From CAVTTH01 sp963737545 (GTDB lineage: Bacteria > Verrucomicrobiota > Verrucomicrobiia > Chthoniobacterales > UBA10450), in NCBI GenBank assembly GCA_963737545.1, contig CAVTTH010000004.1:450514-514513 (forward strand): a stretch of DNA of 64,000 bases, given 5' to 3'. The position numbers and the translations under genes are program-made. Positions 35,546-44,110 of this stretch are shown one piece after another. The notes under the pieces were generated by a model, which made no database searches, was not told the origin of the DNA, and was given only the letters and a program-made list of their open reading frames with translations. Position 1 is the stretch's first letter; every line of letters begins with the position of its first letter.

Positions 35546-37516
35546 CTATTGCTTCTCGTCCGCTAGAGTCAAGGCTGTTTCCGCGGTCGCCTTTTCCCAC
35601 TCGAGATTCAAACGTTCCAGATCGGTTGAGACGGCGGATAGTTCTCGGTTCGCTTTCAGCGCCTCGCCTCCGGCTTCATAGGCTGCGGGATCTTCCAGCG
35701 TCGCGGTCAGCTCTTTTTGCCGGCCTTCCAAAGAAGCGATCTGCATCTCTAATTCGTGAATGTGTTTCTCCCGATCACGCCGGATCTTTGCCGCGGCCTT
35801 ACGCGCCTCCGCCTCGGCACGCTTTTGCTCTTTCTGTTCCCGACGTCCCGGGGCGGAACGCAGAGTGGCGGTGTTCGCCGTTGCCGGCTGTATTTTGCTT
35901 ACGCTCTCACCGGCGGTGAGCGCGGCCCGGGCAGACGTGGCCTTCGATTTGTCGAGGTAATATTGGTAATCGCCGGGATAGGTCGTGAGCCGTCCGGCAT
36001 CGATGTGCAAGACGCTGGTCGCGATGGCGCGAATGAAATGGACATCGTGGCTGATGAAAATGAGCGTGCCTTGGTATTGAGCCAACGCTGCGATGAGAGC
36101 ATCGATCGAACCGATATCGAGATGGGTCGTTGGCTCATCCATGAGCAATAGATTAGGCGGATCGAGCAACAGCCTAACGAGCGCCAGCCGCGACTTCTCC
36201 CCACCGCTCAAAACCGCAACCGGTTTAAAAACGTCATCGCCACGAAAGAGGAACGAACCGAGAACGGTGCGGGCGGTTTGCTCCGATACGGGCTCCGGCG
36301 CGTCGAGCACGTTCTCGAGAACGGTCTTCCGCAGGTTGAGCGTATCGACGCGATGCTGGGAAAAATACCCCACCCGCACGTTGTGCCCGAGTTCGCGCGT
36401 CCCGCGCTGCACGGACAAAACGCCAGCAAGCAACTTCAGCAACGTCGATTTACCCGCGCCGTTCGGACCGACCAGGACCGTTCGCTGACCTCGCTCCCCT
36501 TTAAAATTCAATCCGCGATAAACCACAAGGTCGCCGTAGGCATGGTCGACTTCCTTGAGCATAATCGCACGCAAGCCGCTCCGGACCGGCTGCGGGAAAC
36601 GGAATTTGATTTTCTTTCTCTGCGCGATCGGCGCCTCGATTTTCTCCATCCGATCGATCTGCTTTAGCTTGCTCTGCGCCTGTGACGCCTTGCTCGCTTT
36701 CGCGCGAAAGCGGTCGGCGAATCGCTGGAGCGAAGCGATTTCTTTCTGTTGATTCTTGTAGGCTGAGAGCTGCTGATCTTCGCGCGCGGCCTTCTGCTCG
36801 ATGTAGTCATCCCAGTTCCCGCGATACCGGACGAGTTTTGCCTGTGCGATCTCGACGATGCTACCGACAAGTTGATTCAGAAACTCGCGATCGTGCGAAA
36901 TCATCAGAATCGCGCCGGGGTATTGCCGGAGATATTCCTGAAACCAGCCTAACGATTCGAGATCGAGATGATTGGTCGGTTCATCGAGCAGGAGAAGATC
37001 GGGCTCCATGACCAGTAGCCGCGCAAGATGCGCGCGCATGATCCAGCCGCCGCTGAGGCTGCTCGCCGGGCGAGGGAAATCGCTTTCGCGAAATGCGAGG
37101 CCGGCGAGGATGCGTTTTGCCTTCGGCTCGAGCTGCCAGCCGCCGTGTTCCTCGAAGGTGTGGAGGGCGGTGTGATAATCTTCTTCGCCGTCGCTTCCTC
37201 CACCGGATTCGTGGCGTTTGATCAGTTCCTGCGCCTGCACCAGCTCGGGAGAAATCGCTATTGCCATTTCCAGCACGGTCTCTTCGCCCGCGGCTGCGGT
37301 TTCCTGTGGAAGAAATCCGATCGCCGCCTTCTTCTCGATCGCAACAGAACCGGAATCCGGCGTGACCTCGCCGAGAATAAGGGAAAACAAGGTCGATTTT
37401 CCCGTGCCGTTCGGACCGACCAAACCGATCCTGTCGCCACGGTTCACCTGGAGCGAAACATCTTCGAAGAGCGTTCGCCCGGCAAAAGCCTTGCTGATCT
37501 GCGAAACCGTGAGCAT
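35546..37516 (-). CDS. ABC-F family ATPase
   Basis: A 656-residue soluble protein with two ABC domains and no membrane part, the ABC-F layout (translation factors such as EttA/Uup). Domain 1: Walker A 'GLVGPNGTGKSTLFSL', signature 'SSLSGGWIMRAHLARLL', Walker B 'LLLLDEPTNHLDLESL'. An interdomain arm of about 80 residues is rich in Lys/Gln. Domain 2: 'VLVGPNGAGKSTLLKL', 'AVLSGGEKSRLALVRLL', 'LLLMDEPTTHLDIGSI'. A C-terminal coiled coil (about residues 560-645, Glu/Arg/Ala-rich) follows, as in Uup. It probably acts on stalled ribosomes. Start at ATG 37516. Confidence 0.92.
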   Translation of the reverse strand: MLTVSQISKAFAGRTLFEDVSLQVNRGDRIGLVGPNGTGKSTLFSLILGEVTPDSGSVAIEKKAAIGFLPQETAAAGEETVLEMAIAISPELVQAQELIKRHESGGGSDGEEDYHTALHTFEEHGGWQLEPKAKRILAGLAFRESDFPRPASSLSGGWIMRAHLARLLVMEPDLLLLDEPTNHLDLESLGWFQEYLRQYPGAILMISHDREFLNQLVGSIVEIAQAKLVRYRGNWDDYIEQKAAREDQQLSAYKNQQKEIASLQRFADRFRAKASKASQAQSKLKQIDRMEKIEAPIAQRKKIKFRFPQPVRSGLRAIMLKEVDHAYGDLVVYRGLNFKGERGQRTVLVGPNGAGKSTLLKLLAGVLSVQRGTRELGHNVRVGYFSQHRVDTLNLRKTVLENVLDAPEPVSEQTARTVLGSFLFRGDDVFKPVAVLSGGEKSRLALVRLLLDPPNLLLMDEPTTHLDIGSIDALIAALAQYQGTLIFISHDVHFIRAIATSVLHIDAGRLTTYPGDYQYYLDKSKATSARAALTAGESVSKIQPATANTATLRSAPGRREQKEQKRAEAEARKAAAKIRRDREKHIHELEMQIASLEGRQKELTATLEDPAAYEAGGEALKANRELSAVSTDLERLNLEWEKATAETALTLADEKQ

Positions 37517-37573
37517 TGGGAAAGGCGCGCACTGTTCCCTCGTCACCTACCCGGCGCAAGTGCGCAGGTTCTT

Positions 37574-38629
37574 TTAGAAAGAGGAGACGGGCGCGCCCTC
37601 GATCGCGACCCATTCGTTTCGCGCACGCGAATCGGCCACCGCCTGGACCACTCGCATGTAACGAACCCCGTCCTCGAAATCCGGATGGGGCCGATTCCGG
37701 CCACGCGATTTCACCGCGGCAATGAAGTCATCTTCCACTTTCCATTCGCCTGTTAGTTCCGGTGCAAGCTCGACCGCGTGCAAGGCATTATCCCCGACGA
37801 GGCCAGCTTGGATCGAATCGGTATCGAAATCGTAGGTCAGTGTCCCGCGATCACCAAACAGCTCGAGACGATTCACCGGAGTGACCGCGGCGACGCCACT
37901 GAATTCGAGCACGCCCTCGGCTCCGTTCGCGAAGGTGCAAAGGACGGTCAGCAGATCTGGGACGATCACTTCGTAACCCTGGCGGATCGGCTGAAGAATC
38001 TTCCCACGCGCGAAAACACCCGTGATGTCGCCGAGCCAGCGCTGCAAAACCTCCACATAAATCCCGAGCTTGAGCACGTTGAGTCCACTCAATTCGATCC
38101 GCTGCCGCCAATGCGCCGGCGCTTCGGTATCCAGATACGGGCTATCGAAATTTTGCAGACGAATGTGATGCGGCCGGCCGACATATCCCTCCGCGAGCAA
38201 CTTCTTCACCAGCAAATCGCCCCGCATCCCGTAAGGCGGCGGACAAAGCATCGTGACCAATTCCGGGTAACGCTTCGAAGCCGCGAGCATCTCTTCCGCT
38301 TCCGCCAGGTCCATTGCCATCCGCGCCTGACAAAAAACATGTTTGCCGGCTTCGAGGGCGGAAATCGTGACCGCAGAATGCATGTACGGCGGCGTGCCGA
38401 TCCAGATGATATCGAGATCATCGATCGCGAGAAGATCCGCCCAATCCTGCATCGGCGTAGCCTGGGGAAGATTTTCGCGGCAGAATTTCTCTGCGCTCTG
38501 GTAGGTCGAATTCGACACGGCAATGATATCCACGTCCGCGTGACGTCGCAGCGCGGGCAAATGCCGCCTTCGGACAATGTCCCCCGCGCCGACGATTCCG
38601 ATGCGCAATTTGTGGTTATTCCGGCTCAT
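37574..38629 (-). CDS. Gfo/Idh/MocA-family oxidoreductase
   Basis: A 351-residue NAD(P)-dependent sugar-type dehydrogenase by fold. The Rossmann loop is 'LRIGIVGAGDIVRRRHLPAL', and the substrate domain follows from about residue 125 ('VGRPHHIRLQNFDSPYLDTE', 'LSGLNVLKLGIYVEVLQRWL'). The hallmark EKP motif, which carries the catalytic Lys, is replaced: the segment reads 'GKHVFCQARMAMDLAEAEEM', that is Q-A-R. Activity may therefore be changed. It stands alone; its 3' end lies about 60 bases from the ABC-F gene. Confidence 0.85.
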   Translation of the reverse strand: MSRNNHKLRIGIVGAGDIVRRRHLPALRRHADVDIIAVSNSTYQSAEKFCRENLPQATPMQDWADLLAIDDLDIIWIGTPPYMHSAVTISALEAGKHVFCQARMAMDLAEAEEMLAASKRYPELVTMLCPPPYGMRGDLLVKKLLAEGYVGRPHHIRLQNFDSPYLDTEAPAHWRQRIELSGLNVLKLGIYVEVLQRWLGDITGVFARGKILQPIRQGYEVIVPDLLTVLCTFANGAEGVLEFSGVAAVTPVNRLELFGDRGTLTYDFDTDSIQAGLVGDNALHAVELAPELTGEWKVEDDFIAAVKSRGRNRPHPDFEDGVRYMRVVQAVADSRARNEWVAIEGAPVSSF

Positions 38630-38784
38630 TTATTCAATTAGCGGGTTAACGATCTGGCGAATGAGCAATCAAGAAATCTGACCGACGTGAATCACGTTTG
38701 ACCGTCCCGCGTGCGCGCCGTTCAAGATTCGCTTGACCGCAATGGGACCCGACGCCAGCTTACGCGACTTTCTCCGGAATTTGT

Positions 38785-39054
38785 ATGTCAAAAGTTTGTC
38801 GCATCACAGGATCAAAGGTCACGCTAGGCAGCACGATTCATCGCCGCGGCATGGCGAAGAAGAAAGGCGGCGTTGGGCGGCACGTGACGAAAAACGTGCG
38901 CAGAACATTCGGCCCTAATCTTCAGCAGCACCGGATCTGGGTTCCTGAGCTGAAGAAGTTTGTCCGGATTCGTGTTACGGCGCGCGGCCTGAAGACGATC
39001 AACAAAAACGGAGCCCACGCGACCCTGAAGAAAGCCGGCCTGATCGCGGCCTGA
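38785..39054 (+). CDS. rpmB: Ribosomal protein bL28
   Basis: An 89-residue basic protein of the large ribosomal subunit: 'MSKVCRITGSKVTLGSTIHR', 'GVGRHVTKNVRRTFGPNLQQ', 'VRIRVTARGLKTINKNGAHA'. Full length for bL28; one zinc-type Cys remains (C5) but the second pair is absent, the C-minus form. A hairpin follows at 39066-39084. Confidence 0.93.
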   Translation: MSKVCRITGSKVTLGSTIHRRGMAKKKGGVGRHVTKNVRRTFGPNLQQHRIWVPELKKFVRIRVTARGLKTINKNGAHATLKKAGLIAA

Positions 39055-39065
39055 AGAAAACGCAG

Positions 39066-39084
39066 CGGCGCGTGTTACGCGCCG
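39066..39084. terminator. Hairpin between convergent rpmB and the 39075 gene
   Basis: CGGCGCGT, loop GTT, ACGCGCCG: an eight-base perfect stem 11 bases after the rpmB stop. There is only a short T-rich run afterwards. It overlaps the end of the opposite gene and could serve both. Confidence 0.45.
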
Positions 39085-40589
39085 GGTTTGTCCGATTCGA
39101 CGGCTGGAACCACGATTGCCGCAACTTCCTGAGCGGGTTCACCGTTTGATTCGTTAGGGGATTTCAAACTACCCGCGTCTGCCGCTGAGACAGCGGCAGC
39201 TACAACTTGATCCGCATCATCGGTCACGGCATTACTCATTTGTTTTTCTGCTGCTGGTTCGGTTGCAATCGGCGCCACGGTCTTAACGCGAGGAAGATCG
39301 AGGGATCCGTCGTTAAACTCAATGACGTAGCCTTCGCTGATCAACCACTTGAGATCGGCGGCCAGTGTCAGCTTCAATCTGTCCGCATCTCCGTTGTCGG
39401 ATTCGCGAGCAACCAGTCTTTCGGCCAGATTGTGTCGATTGATTCCGGGCGCGCCGGCAATCGCTGTGAGGATGCCGCCGATGGATGGAGAGACGCCTGT
39501 TAATTCGTGCCCGAAAGGATGGCTGCGAATCGGTGAGACGAAGAGCATGTTGCGACGGTGACGAAAGATGTTCAAACCCGCCGAGCGCAATGCGCCGACC
39601 AGTTCCTGCATCATCCGCGAGGGGGAACGGGTTTCGTGCGACCAGGCATCCTCGATCACACGCCGCAATCCGTGATCGGCGAGACGCCGGCTTGTCACGC
39701 CATCGATCGTAAATTCTCCTGCAGTTCGAAGAAGGTTCGGCAAATGATTTTGACGGAAGTACCGCTCGGCGTCGACGGCGCTGGTGAAAGAGCGCGCCGG
39801 GTCGTCGCCCAGTGTTGTAAAGGTCGTGACGTTGCGCGCCTGCTCTTTCCATTGTTCGACTGCCGTCGGATCGCTCACGATCTCGATCTGTCGCTGATAA
39901 TCCAGAAAACTCATGCGCCGACTGAAGCGCTGCTCGTAAAGATTGCGCAGTTGCGCCTGATAACTGTGATGGTTGGTCGGGCCCAGTAATGTTCTGCTGA
40001 GACGGCAGCGCGCGACGTTGGTGAAATTTCCTTTGAGCGGTTCCGACTGGCTGACCTCCACCTTGTAGAAATCGTCCTTGGTGGACTCAAACGCGCCGTT
40101 CTCGAGAGCTTGACGATTGGTCGAGACCGGCCCCCGTTCGCCCAGTTGAAAGAGTGGCGTCTCGGAACTCGCGGTCAGCTTGACGTGGTAACGCTCCGGT
40201 TTCTCGAGAAACATGCGCGCCAGGGCGTAAACCGAGTAGGCCACGGTCCCGGCTTTGATCTGCACAATAACGTTGGCCAAGGAAGGAGCGTGAGGAAGAA
40301 ATTCTATGGTCACATTCGGCCGCGCGGCCGGCGCCTGTTCCCGTCGCGGTTCCCGCCCTCGAGGCGCATGATCGCGTCTGGCGGGTTTTTCATTGCGTTT
40401 CCGGTCCCCGGATTTCGGAATGTTGCGTCTTCGCTCGGGCACACGCCGCGGCCGGCGATCGCCACGATCGAAGGTGCCGATCTCTTCGCCTTCGAAGTTG
40501 GAATAATCGCTGGAGCTGGCCGGTTCCTTCACCCAAGCCGGCAATAATTTCAGGTCCAGCAGATCCGGCGACGCGTCAGAGGCAGACAT
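39075..40589 (-). CDS. Conserved-looking protein of unknown function, 504 residues
   Basis: Not recognised. The N-terminal 90 residues are dominated by Arg/Lys/Glu ('FDRGDRRPRRVPERRRNIPK'), suggesting nucleic-acid binding. Residues about 90-430 look folded: 'VTIEFLPHAPSLANVIVQIK', 'HVKLTASSETPLFQLGERGP', 'FTIDGVTSRRLADHGLRRVI', 'MFVSPIRSHPFGHELTG'-like loops, and a helical winged-helix-like end ('LTLAADLKWLISEGYVIEFN'). The last 70 residues are low-complexity Ala/Glu/Val. The winged-helix-like end and basic start suggest RNA or DNA work. Convergent with rpmB. Confidence 0.75.
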   Translation of the reverse strand: MSASDASPDLLDLKLLPAWVKEPASSSDYSNFEGEEIGTFDRGDRRPRRVPERRRNIPKSGDRKRNEKPARRDHAPRGREPRREQAPAARPNVTIEFLPHAPSLANVIVQIKAGTVAYSVYALARMFLEKPERYHVKLTASSETPLFQLGERGPVSTNRQALENGAFESTKDDFYKVEVSQSEPLKGNFTNVARCRLSRTLLGPTNHHSYQAQLRNLYEQRFSRRMSFLDYQRQIEIVSDPTAVEQWKEQARNVTTFTTLGDDPARSFTSAVDAERYFRQNHLPNLLRTAGEFTIDGVTSRRLADHGLRRVIEDAWSHETRSPSRMMQELVGALRSAGLNIFRHRRNMLFVSPIRSHPFGHELTGVSPSIGGILTAIAGAPGINRHNLAERLVARESDNGDADRLKLTLAADLKWLISEGYVIEFNDGSLDLPRVKTVAPIATEPAAEKQMSNAVTDDADQVVAAAVSAADAGSLKSPNESNGEPAQEVAAIVVPAVESDKPGA

Positions 40590-40745
40590 CCATTCTCATT
40601 AAGGCCAAGCGGAAGGGAAGTAAACTGACTGGCCGCGGTTATCACCTGTTCTTCCACCCGAAAATTGATTGACAAGCCGCTTAATTCCTTTACTTGCCAT
40701 CCTGTTCCGGGAAAGGTAAACGCAGAATCGTAACCAGGAATTTTT

Positions 40746-40994
40746 ATGACGGAGAAATCAATTGAAGAGAAAGTGAAGGACATCATCGTCGAGCAACTCG
40801 GGGTCAATCCCGAGCAAGTGACGCCGACGGCTTCCTTCATTGAGGACCTGGGGGCGGACTCGCTCGATATCGTCGAACTCGTAATGGCTTTCGAAGAGGA
40901 GTTTGCCGTGGAGGTGCCGGACGAGGATGCGGAAAAGCTTCAGACCGTCGGCGATGTAAACAAATACATCGAAGAGAGAGCCTCCAAGCAGTAA
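40746..40994 (+). CDS. acpP: Acyl carrier protein
   Basis: An 82-residue acidic four-helix carrier for fatty-acid synthesis. The phosphopantetheine Ser lies in 'DLGADSLDIVELVMAFEEEF' (DSLD motif). Full length and very typical: 'VGDVNKYIEERA' closes helix IV. No other fab gene is next to it. A strong terminator follows at 41033-41058. Confidence 0.95.
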   Translation: MTEKSIEEKVKDIIVEQLGVNPEQVTPTASFIEDLGADSLDIVELVMAFEEEFAVEVPDEDAEKLQTVGDVNKYIEERASKQ

Positions 40995-41032
40995 ACTTCG
41001 TTTCTCGAGGCGCACTTTTTACGCTGAGCAGA

Positions 41033-41058
41033 AAACACGGCCGCGGCCGTGTTTTTTT
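41033..41058 (+). terminator. Rho-independent terminator of acpP
   Basis: AACACGGCC, GC, GGCCGTGTT followed by a run of T. A nine-base GC-rich stem with a proper T-tract, about 40 bases after the acpP stop. Confidence 0.85.
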
Positions 41059-41104
41059 GCTTCTGAGTTGCACTCGCTAACAAGCGACCCAGACTAGCAG
41101 CAGA

Positions 41105-42229
41105 ATGAATCTCGGGCTCCTGGAACGACCGCTGTTTCATGTGGATGGCCATTATGTTTCATTCCTCGGAATCATCGCATTCGCCGGGCTCTTTGCCTTC
41201 GGTTTGATCGCGGCGAAATGGCTGCAGAGCGATGCCGTCCGTCGCCTTTTCAGCAGATTCAAACTGGAGACGAACTTCACCGCGATCATCACGACAATTC
41301 TGAGCGTGGTCACGCTCGTTTTCTTTTCCGTGAGCGCGATCAACGCCGCCGGAATTCCGCTGCCATGGAACGCTCCCCTTCCCGGTATCAAACTCAGTCT
41401 TGTTCAGATTTTTCTTCTCATCGCATTTCTGATCGCGGTCTTCTGGATCTCTTCCCGGACGAAACGTTTTCTCTTCGACCGCTTTCTCGTGAACAGCGGC
41501 CTCGACCGCTCGTTGCAGTACACCATCGCCCAAATCGTCAGCAACATCGTCCTGGTGGTTGGCATTTTTATGGTCCTCGAAAACACCGGGGTTCATCTTG
41601 GTGCGTTGACCGTTTTCGCCGGCGCGGTCGGTGTCGGAGTCGGATTCGGTCTTCAGAACATTGCCAGCAATTTTATCAGCGGGCTCGTGATCCTCGCGGA
41701 GCGGCCAATAACGATCGGCGATCGGGTGGAGGTGGCGGGAGTGGCTGGCCAGGTGCAAAAGATCAACATGCGCAGCACGGTGATTGTGACTAACGACAAC
41801 ATCTCGATGATTGTACCCAATACGAAGTTCATTGATTCGCCGGTGACAAACTGGACCTATGGAGATCCGCGCGTCCGCTTTCGCATTCCGGTTGGCGTCG
41901 CTTACGGCAGCGACGTTGAGAAAGTGCGGGAGACACTGATCGCGGCAGGCGCGGAAGACCCGCGCACGCTCAAAGATCCGGCGCCGAGCGTTTTCTTCGA
42001 GGGCTTCGGCGACAGTGCGCTCAATTTTGAGCTCGTCGTATGGAGCAGCGAGATGAGCGGCCGCCCGCGCCGCTTTCGCAGCGATCTCAACTTCGCCATC
42101 GAACGACACCTGCGAGAGGCCGGCATCGAAATTCCATTTCCGCAGCGCGATCTGCACATTCGCAGCGGAGTCCTGAGGACTGAAACCGTTTACTCGGACG
42201 AAGAGCAAACTCAGGGGGATTCTGACTAG
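41105..42229 (+). CDS. Mechanosensitive channel, MscS family
   Basis: A 374-residue inner-membrane channel with four TM helices in the first 175 residues. The pore helix is the Gly/Ala-rich 'GALTVFAGAVGVGVGFGLQN', followed by 'IASNFISGLVILAERPITIG', 'VAGQVQKINMRSTVIVTNDN', and 'IVPNTKFIDSPVTNWTYGDP' of the beta domain, and a C-terminal alpha/beta domain to residue 350. It opens under membrane tension to release solutes. Longer than E. coli MscS by an N-terminal helix pair. Confidence 0.9.
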   Translation: MNLGLLERPLFHVDGHYVSFLGIIAFAGLFAFGLIAAKWLQSDAVRRLFSRFKLETNFTAIITTILSVVTLVFFSVSAINAAGIPLPWNAPLPGIKLSLVQIFLLIAFLIAVFWISSRTKRFLFDRFLVNSGLDRSLQYTIAQIVSNIVLVVGIFMVLENTGVHLGALTVFAGAVGVGVGFGLQNIASNFISGLVILAERPITIGDRVEVAGVAGQVQKINMRSTVIVTNDNISMIVPNTKFIDSPVTNWTYGDPRVRFRIPVGVAYGSDVEKVRETLIAAGAEDPRTLKDPAPSVFFEGFGDSALNFELVVWSSEMSGRPRRFRSDLNFAIERHLREAGIEIPFPQRDLHIRSGVLRTETVYSDEEQTQGDSD

Positions 42230-42275
42230 TCTTTGATGCGCCCAAGAACTAATCGAAGCGCGAAGGTAAAGTAAT

Positions 42276-42740
42276 ATCGCCAAGCAAACTCACAATACGG
42301 AGCCAGAGAAGGAAAAGCGCGGCCTGCTCTGTCGTGCACAGGACGCGTTCCGCGTTTTCGCGAAGAAAACGTCGGTCGTTCTTGGCAGCGCCTGGGCATT
42401 TTGCGGCGCGATTCTCATCATCGCGATCTGGGCGCTGACCGGGCCGGCCTTTCATTTTTCCGATACATGGCAGCTGATCATTAATACCGGGACGACCATC
42501 GTTACATTCCTGATGGTGTTCCTGATTCAAAATACGCAGAACCGGGATGCCAAGGCGGTCCATCTGAAACTTGACGAGCTCATTCACGCCCTCAAAGGCG
42601 CCAGGAACAAACTGGTGGATTTGGAGGAGCTTTCAGATGACGAGCTAAAACAGCTCGAACAAGAGTTCACGCGGATCAGAAAGAAGGCGGAGACGACGGA
42701 AAAGGGAGTCTCGAAAATCGAAACCGGCGCACGGCACTAA
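42276..42740 (+). CDS. Low-affinity iron permease-like small membrane protein
   Basis: About 154 residues in one open frame. It has 'FRVFAKKTSVVLGSAWAF', two TM helices ('CGAILIIAIWALTGPAF' and 'IINTGTTIVTFLMVFLIQNT'), the hallmark 'QNTQNRDAKAVHLKLDELIH', and an acidic C-terminal helix. This matches the low-affinity iron permease family found in bacteria, where the function is not proven. No ATG, GTG or TTG starts the frame before the conserved part: the nearest in-frame stop is a TAA at 42267-42269, so the start is uncertain or hit by an indel. Coordinates mark the open frame. Confidence 0.65.
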   Translation: MAKQTHNTEPEKEKRGLLCRAQDAFRVFAKKTSVVLGSAWAFCGAILIIAIWALTGPAFHFSDTWQLIINTGTTIVTFLMVFLIQNTQNRDAKAVHLKLDELIHALKGARNKLVDLEELSDDELKQLEQEFTRIRKKAETTEKGVSKIETGARH

Positions 42741-42758
42741 TCTCCGGACCGATTCATC

Positions 42759-43427
42759 TCAGGACCGCGCCGAAGCCGCCTGGCCGGTGCGCAAGAAAGT
42801 CTTCCCGCTCGGACAAAGATCTAGGATCTCGCATTGCGCGCAGTCGGGACGTCGCGCGAAACACCGCCGTCGTCCGTGCCAGATGAGCCAGTGACTCCAG
42901 TCGGTCCAGTGGCCACGCGGGATTAATTTCATCAAGTCGCGCTCGATTTTCTCGGCATCCGTCTGGCGGGTTAAGCGAAGCCGCTGCGAAAGTCGGATGA
43001 CGTGCGTATCCACGACGATGCCTTCCTCCTTTCCAAACGCATTACCCAAGACCACATTCGCGGTTTTCCGGCCGACGCCGGGCAGCGCGCAGAGCTCGGC
43101 CATCGTTTCCGGCACCCGGCCCTTATGCTTTGCGACCATTGCCGCGGCTGCCGCGCGAATGCTCTTCGCCTTGTTCCGAAAGAAACCGGTGGAGCGAATC
43201 GCGTTTTCCAGCTCGCTTTGCGGAGCGTTCGCGTAATCCGCGGCCTTCCGATATTTCGCGAAGAGCGCAGGAGTGACGAGATTGACGCGCTTGTCGGTGC
43301 ATTGCGCGGAGAGAATCGTGGCGACGAGCAACTGCAATGGAGTGTGAAAATCCAACTCGCAGCGCGCGCCCGGATAAACTTCGGGCAGTTTCTGAACGAG
43401 CTGCCGAACACGTTCTCGGATTTTCAT
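42759..43427 (-). CDS. nth: Endonuclease III
   Basis: A 222-residue base-excision repair glycosylase/lyase for oxidised pyrimidines. The helix-hairpin-helix is 'LCALPGVGRKTANVVLGNAF' with the catalytic Lys, followed by the catalytic Asp in 'GIVVDTHVIRLSQRL'. The [4Fe-4S] loop is 'CFARRPDCAQCEILDLC', with the usual C-x6-C-x2-C-x5-C spacing. The start at 43427 is the family start (MKIRERVRQLVQKL). It diverges from trmB with about 55 bases between starts. Confidence 0.95.
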   Translation of the reverse strand: MKIRERVRQLVQKLPEVYPGARCELDFHTPLQLLVATILSAQCTDKRVNLVTPALFAKYRKAADYANAPQSELENAIRSTGFFRNKAKSIRAAAAAMVAKHKGRVPETMAELCALPGVGRKTANVVLGNAFGKEEGIVVDTHVIRLSQRLRLTRQTDAEKIERDLMKLIPRGHWTDWSHWLIWHGRRRCFARRPDCAQCEILDLCPSGKTFLRTGQAASARS

Positions 43428-43483
43428 GCTTTCGTTTATGATCGATGGGAAGGGAAGGCAAGCTTGCGCTATTTTGCCTTTGC

Positions 43484-44110
43484 ATGCGCAACAACACCAC
43501 AGTTTCACCGGCGGCTGCGTCCGTGGAATGGGTTCCAAAAGATTACCTGGCACCGCTCGACTTTAAAGAGGTTTTCGGTCGAAACGCGCCGCTCGAGATC
43601 GATCTCGGTTGCGGGGATGGATCCTTTGTTACGGCGCTTGCGCAGCAGCGTCCAGAGCGCGACTTCCTTGGAATCGAGCGCCTGCTCGGCCGTGTCCGGA
43701 GCGCCTGCCGGAAAGCGGCGAAGGAAAACCTGACAAATCTGCGAGTCCTGCGCCTGGAAATCGCGTACGCGGTTCGCTACCTTTTGCCAGCCGAATCCGT
43801 CGCGACCTTCTATCTTTTGTTTCCCGATCCGTGGCCGAAAACGCGGCATCACCGCAGGCGCATCGTCACGGCCGAATTTCTCGAATCGATTCGGAATGCG
43901 CTTCTACCTGATGGGATTTTGCGGATCGCAACCGACCAGGCAGACTATTTTGAGCAAATCACAAGGCTGGGCGCGGCTGTCGCCGGCTTTACCGCAACGA
44001 GTCCGGTTCTGGAAGATGTTTATCCGGTCTCCACTTTCGGGGCGCGATTTCGTGAGAAGGATGAGAAGATCTATTGGCTCGAAGTTCGAAAATTTTCGCC
44101 AGTTAGGTAA
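43484..44110 (+). CDS. trmB: tRNA (guanine-N7-)-methyltransferase
   Basis: A 208-residue SAM enzyme that makes m7G46 in tRNA. Motifs: 'LEIDLGCGDGSFVTALAQQR' (SAM loop), 'FLGIERLLGRVRSACRKAAK', 'FYLLFPDPWPKTRHHRRRIV' (the PDPWPK-x-RHxxRR motif is diagnostic), and 'LRIATDQADYFEQI'. Start chosen at ATG 43484; an in-frame ATG at 43445 adds 13 residues. Its last 40 bases overlap the convergent comEC gene. Confidence 0.93.
   Translation: MRNNTTVSPAAASVEWVPKDYLAPLDFKEVFGRNAPLEIDLGCGDGSFVTALAQQRPERDFLGIERLLGRVRSACRKAAKENLTNLRVLRLEIAYAVRYLLPAESVATFYLLFPDPWPKTRHHRRRIVTAEFLESIRNALLPDGILRIATDQADYFEQITRLGAAVAGFTATSPVLEDVYPVSTFGARFREKDEKIYWLEVRKFSPVR

Noticed and set aside
37778..38641. 287-residue plus-strand frame opposite the Gfo/Idh/MocA gene
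   Set aside because: Shadow of a clear oxidoreductase on the other strand.
39207..40547. Plus-strand open frames opposite the 504-residue protein
   Set aside because: They are broken, have no recognisable domains, and the minus frame is long with a family-like pattern.
40660..40745. Sigma-70 promoter of acpP (TTGACA near 40669)
   Set aside because: A -35-like hexamer is present but no convincing -10 box lies at the right distance.
41159..42283. 374-residue minus-strand frame opposite the MscS gene
   Set aside because: Same length only because of codon mirror effects; MscS motifs are unambiguous on the plus strand.
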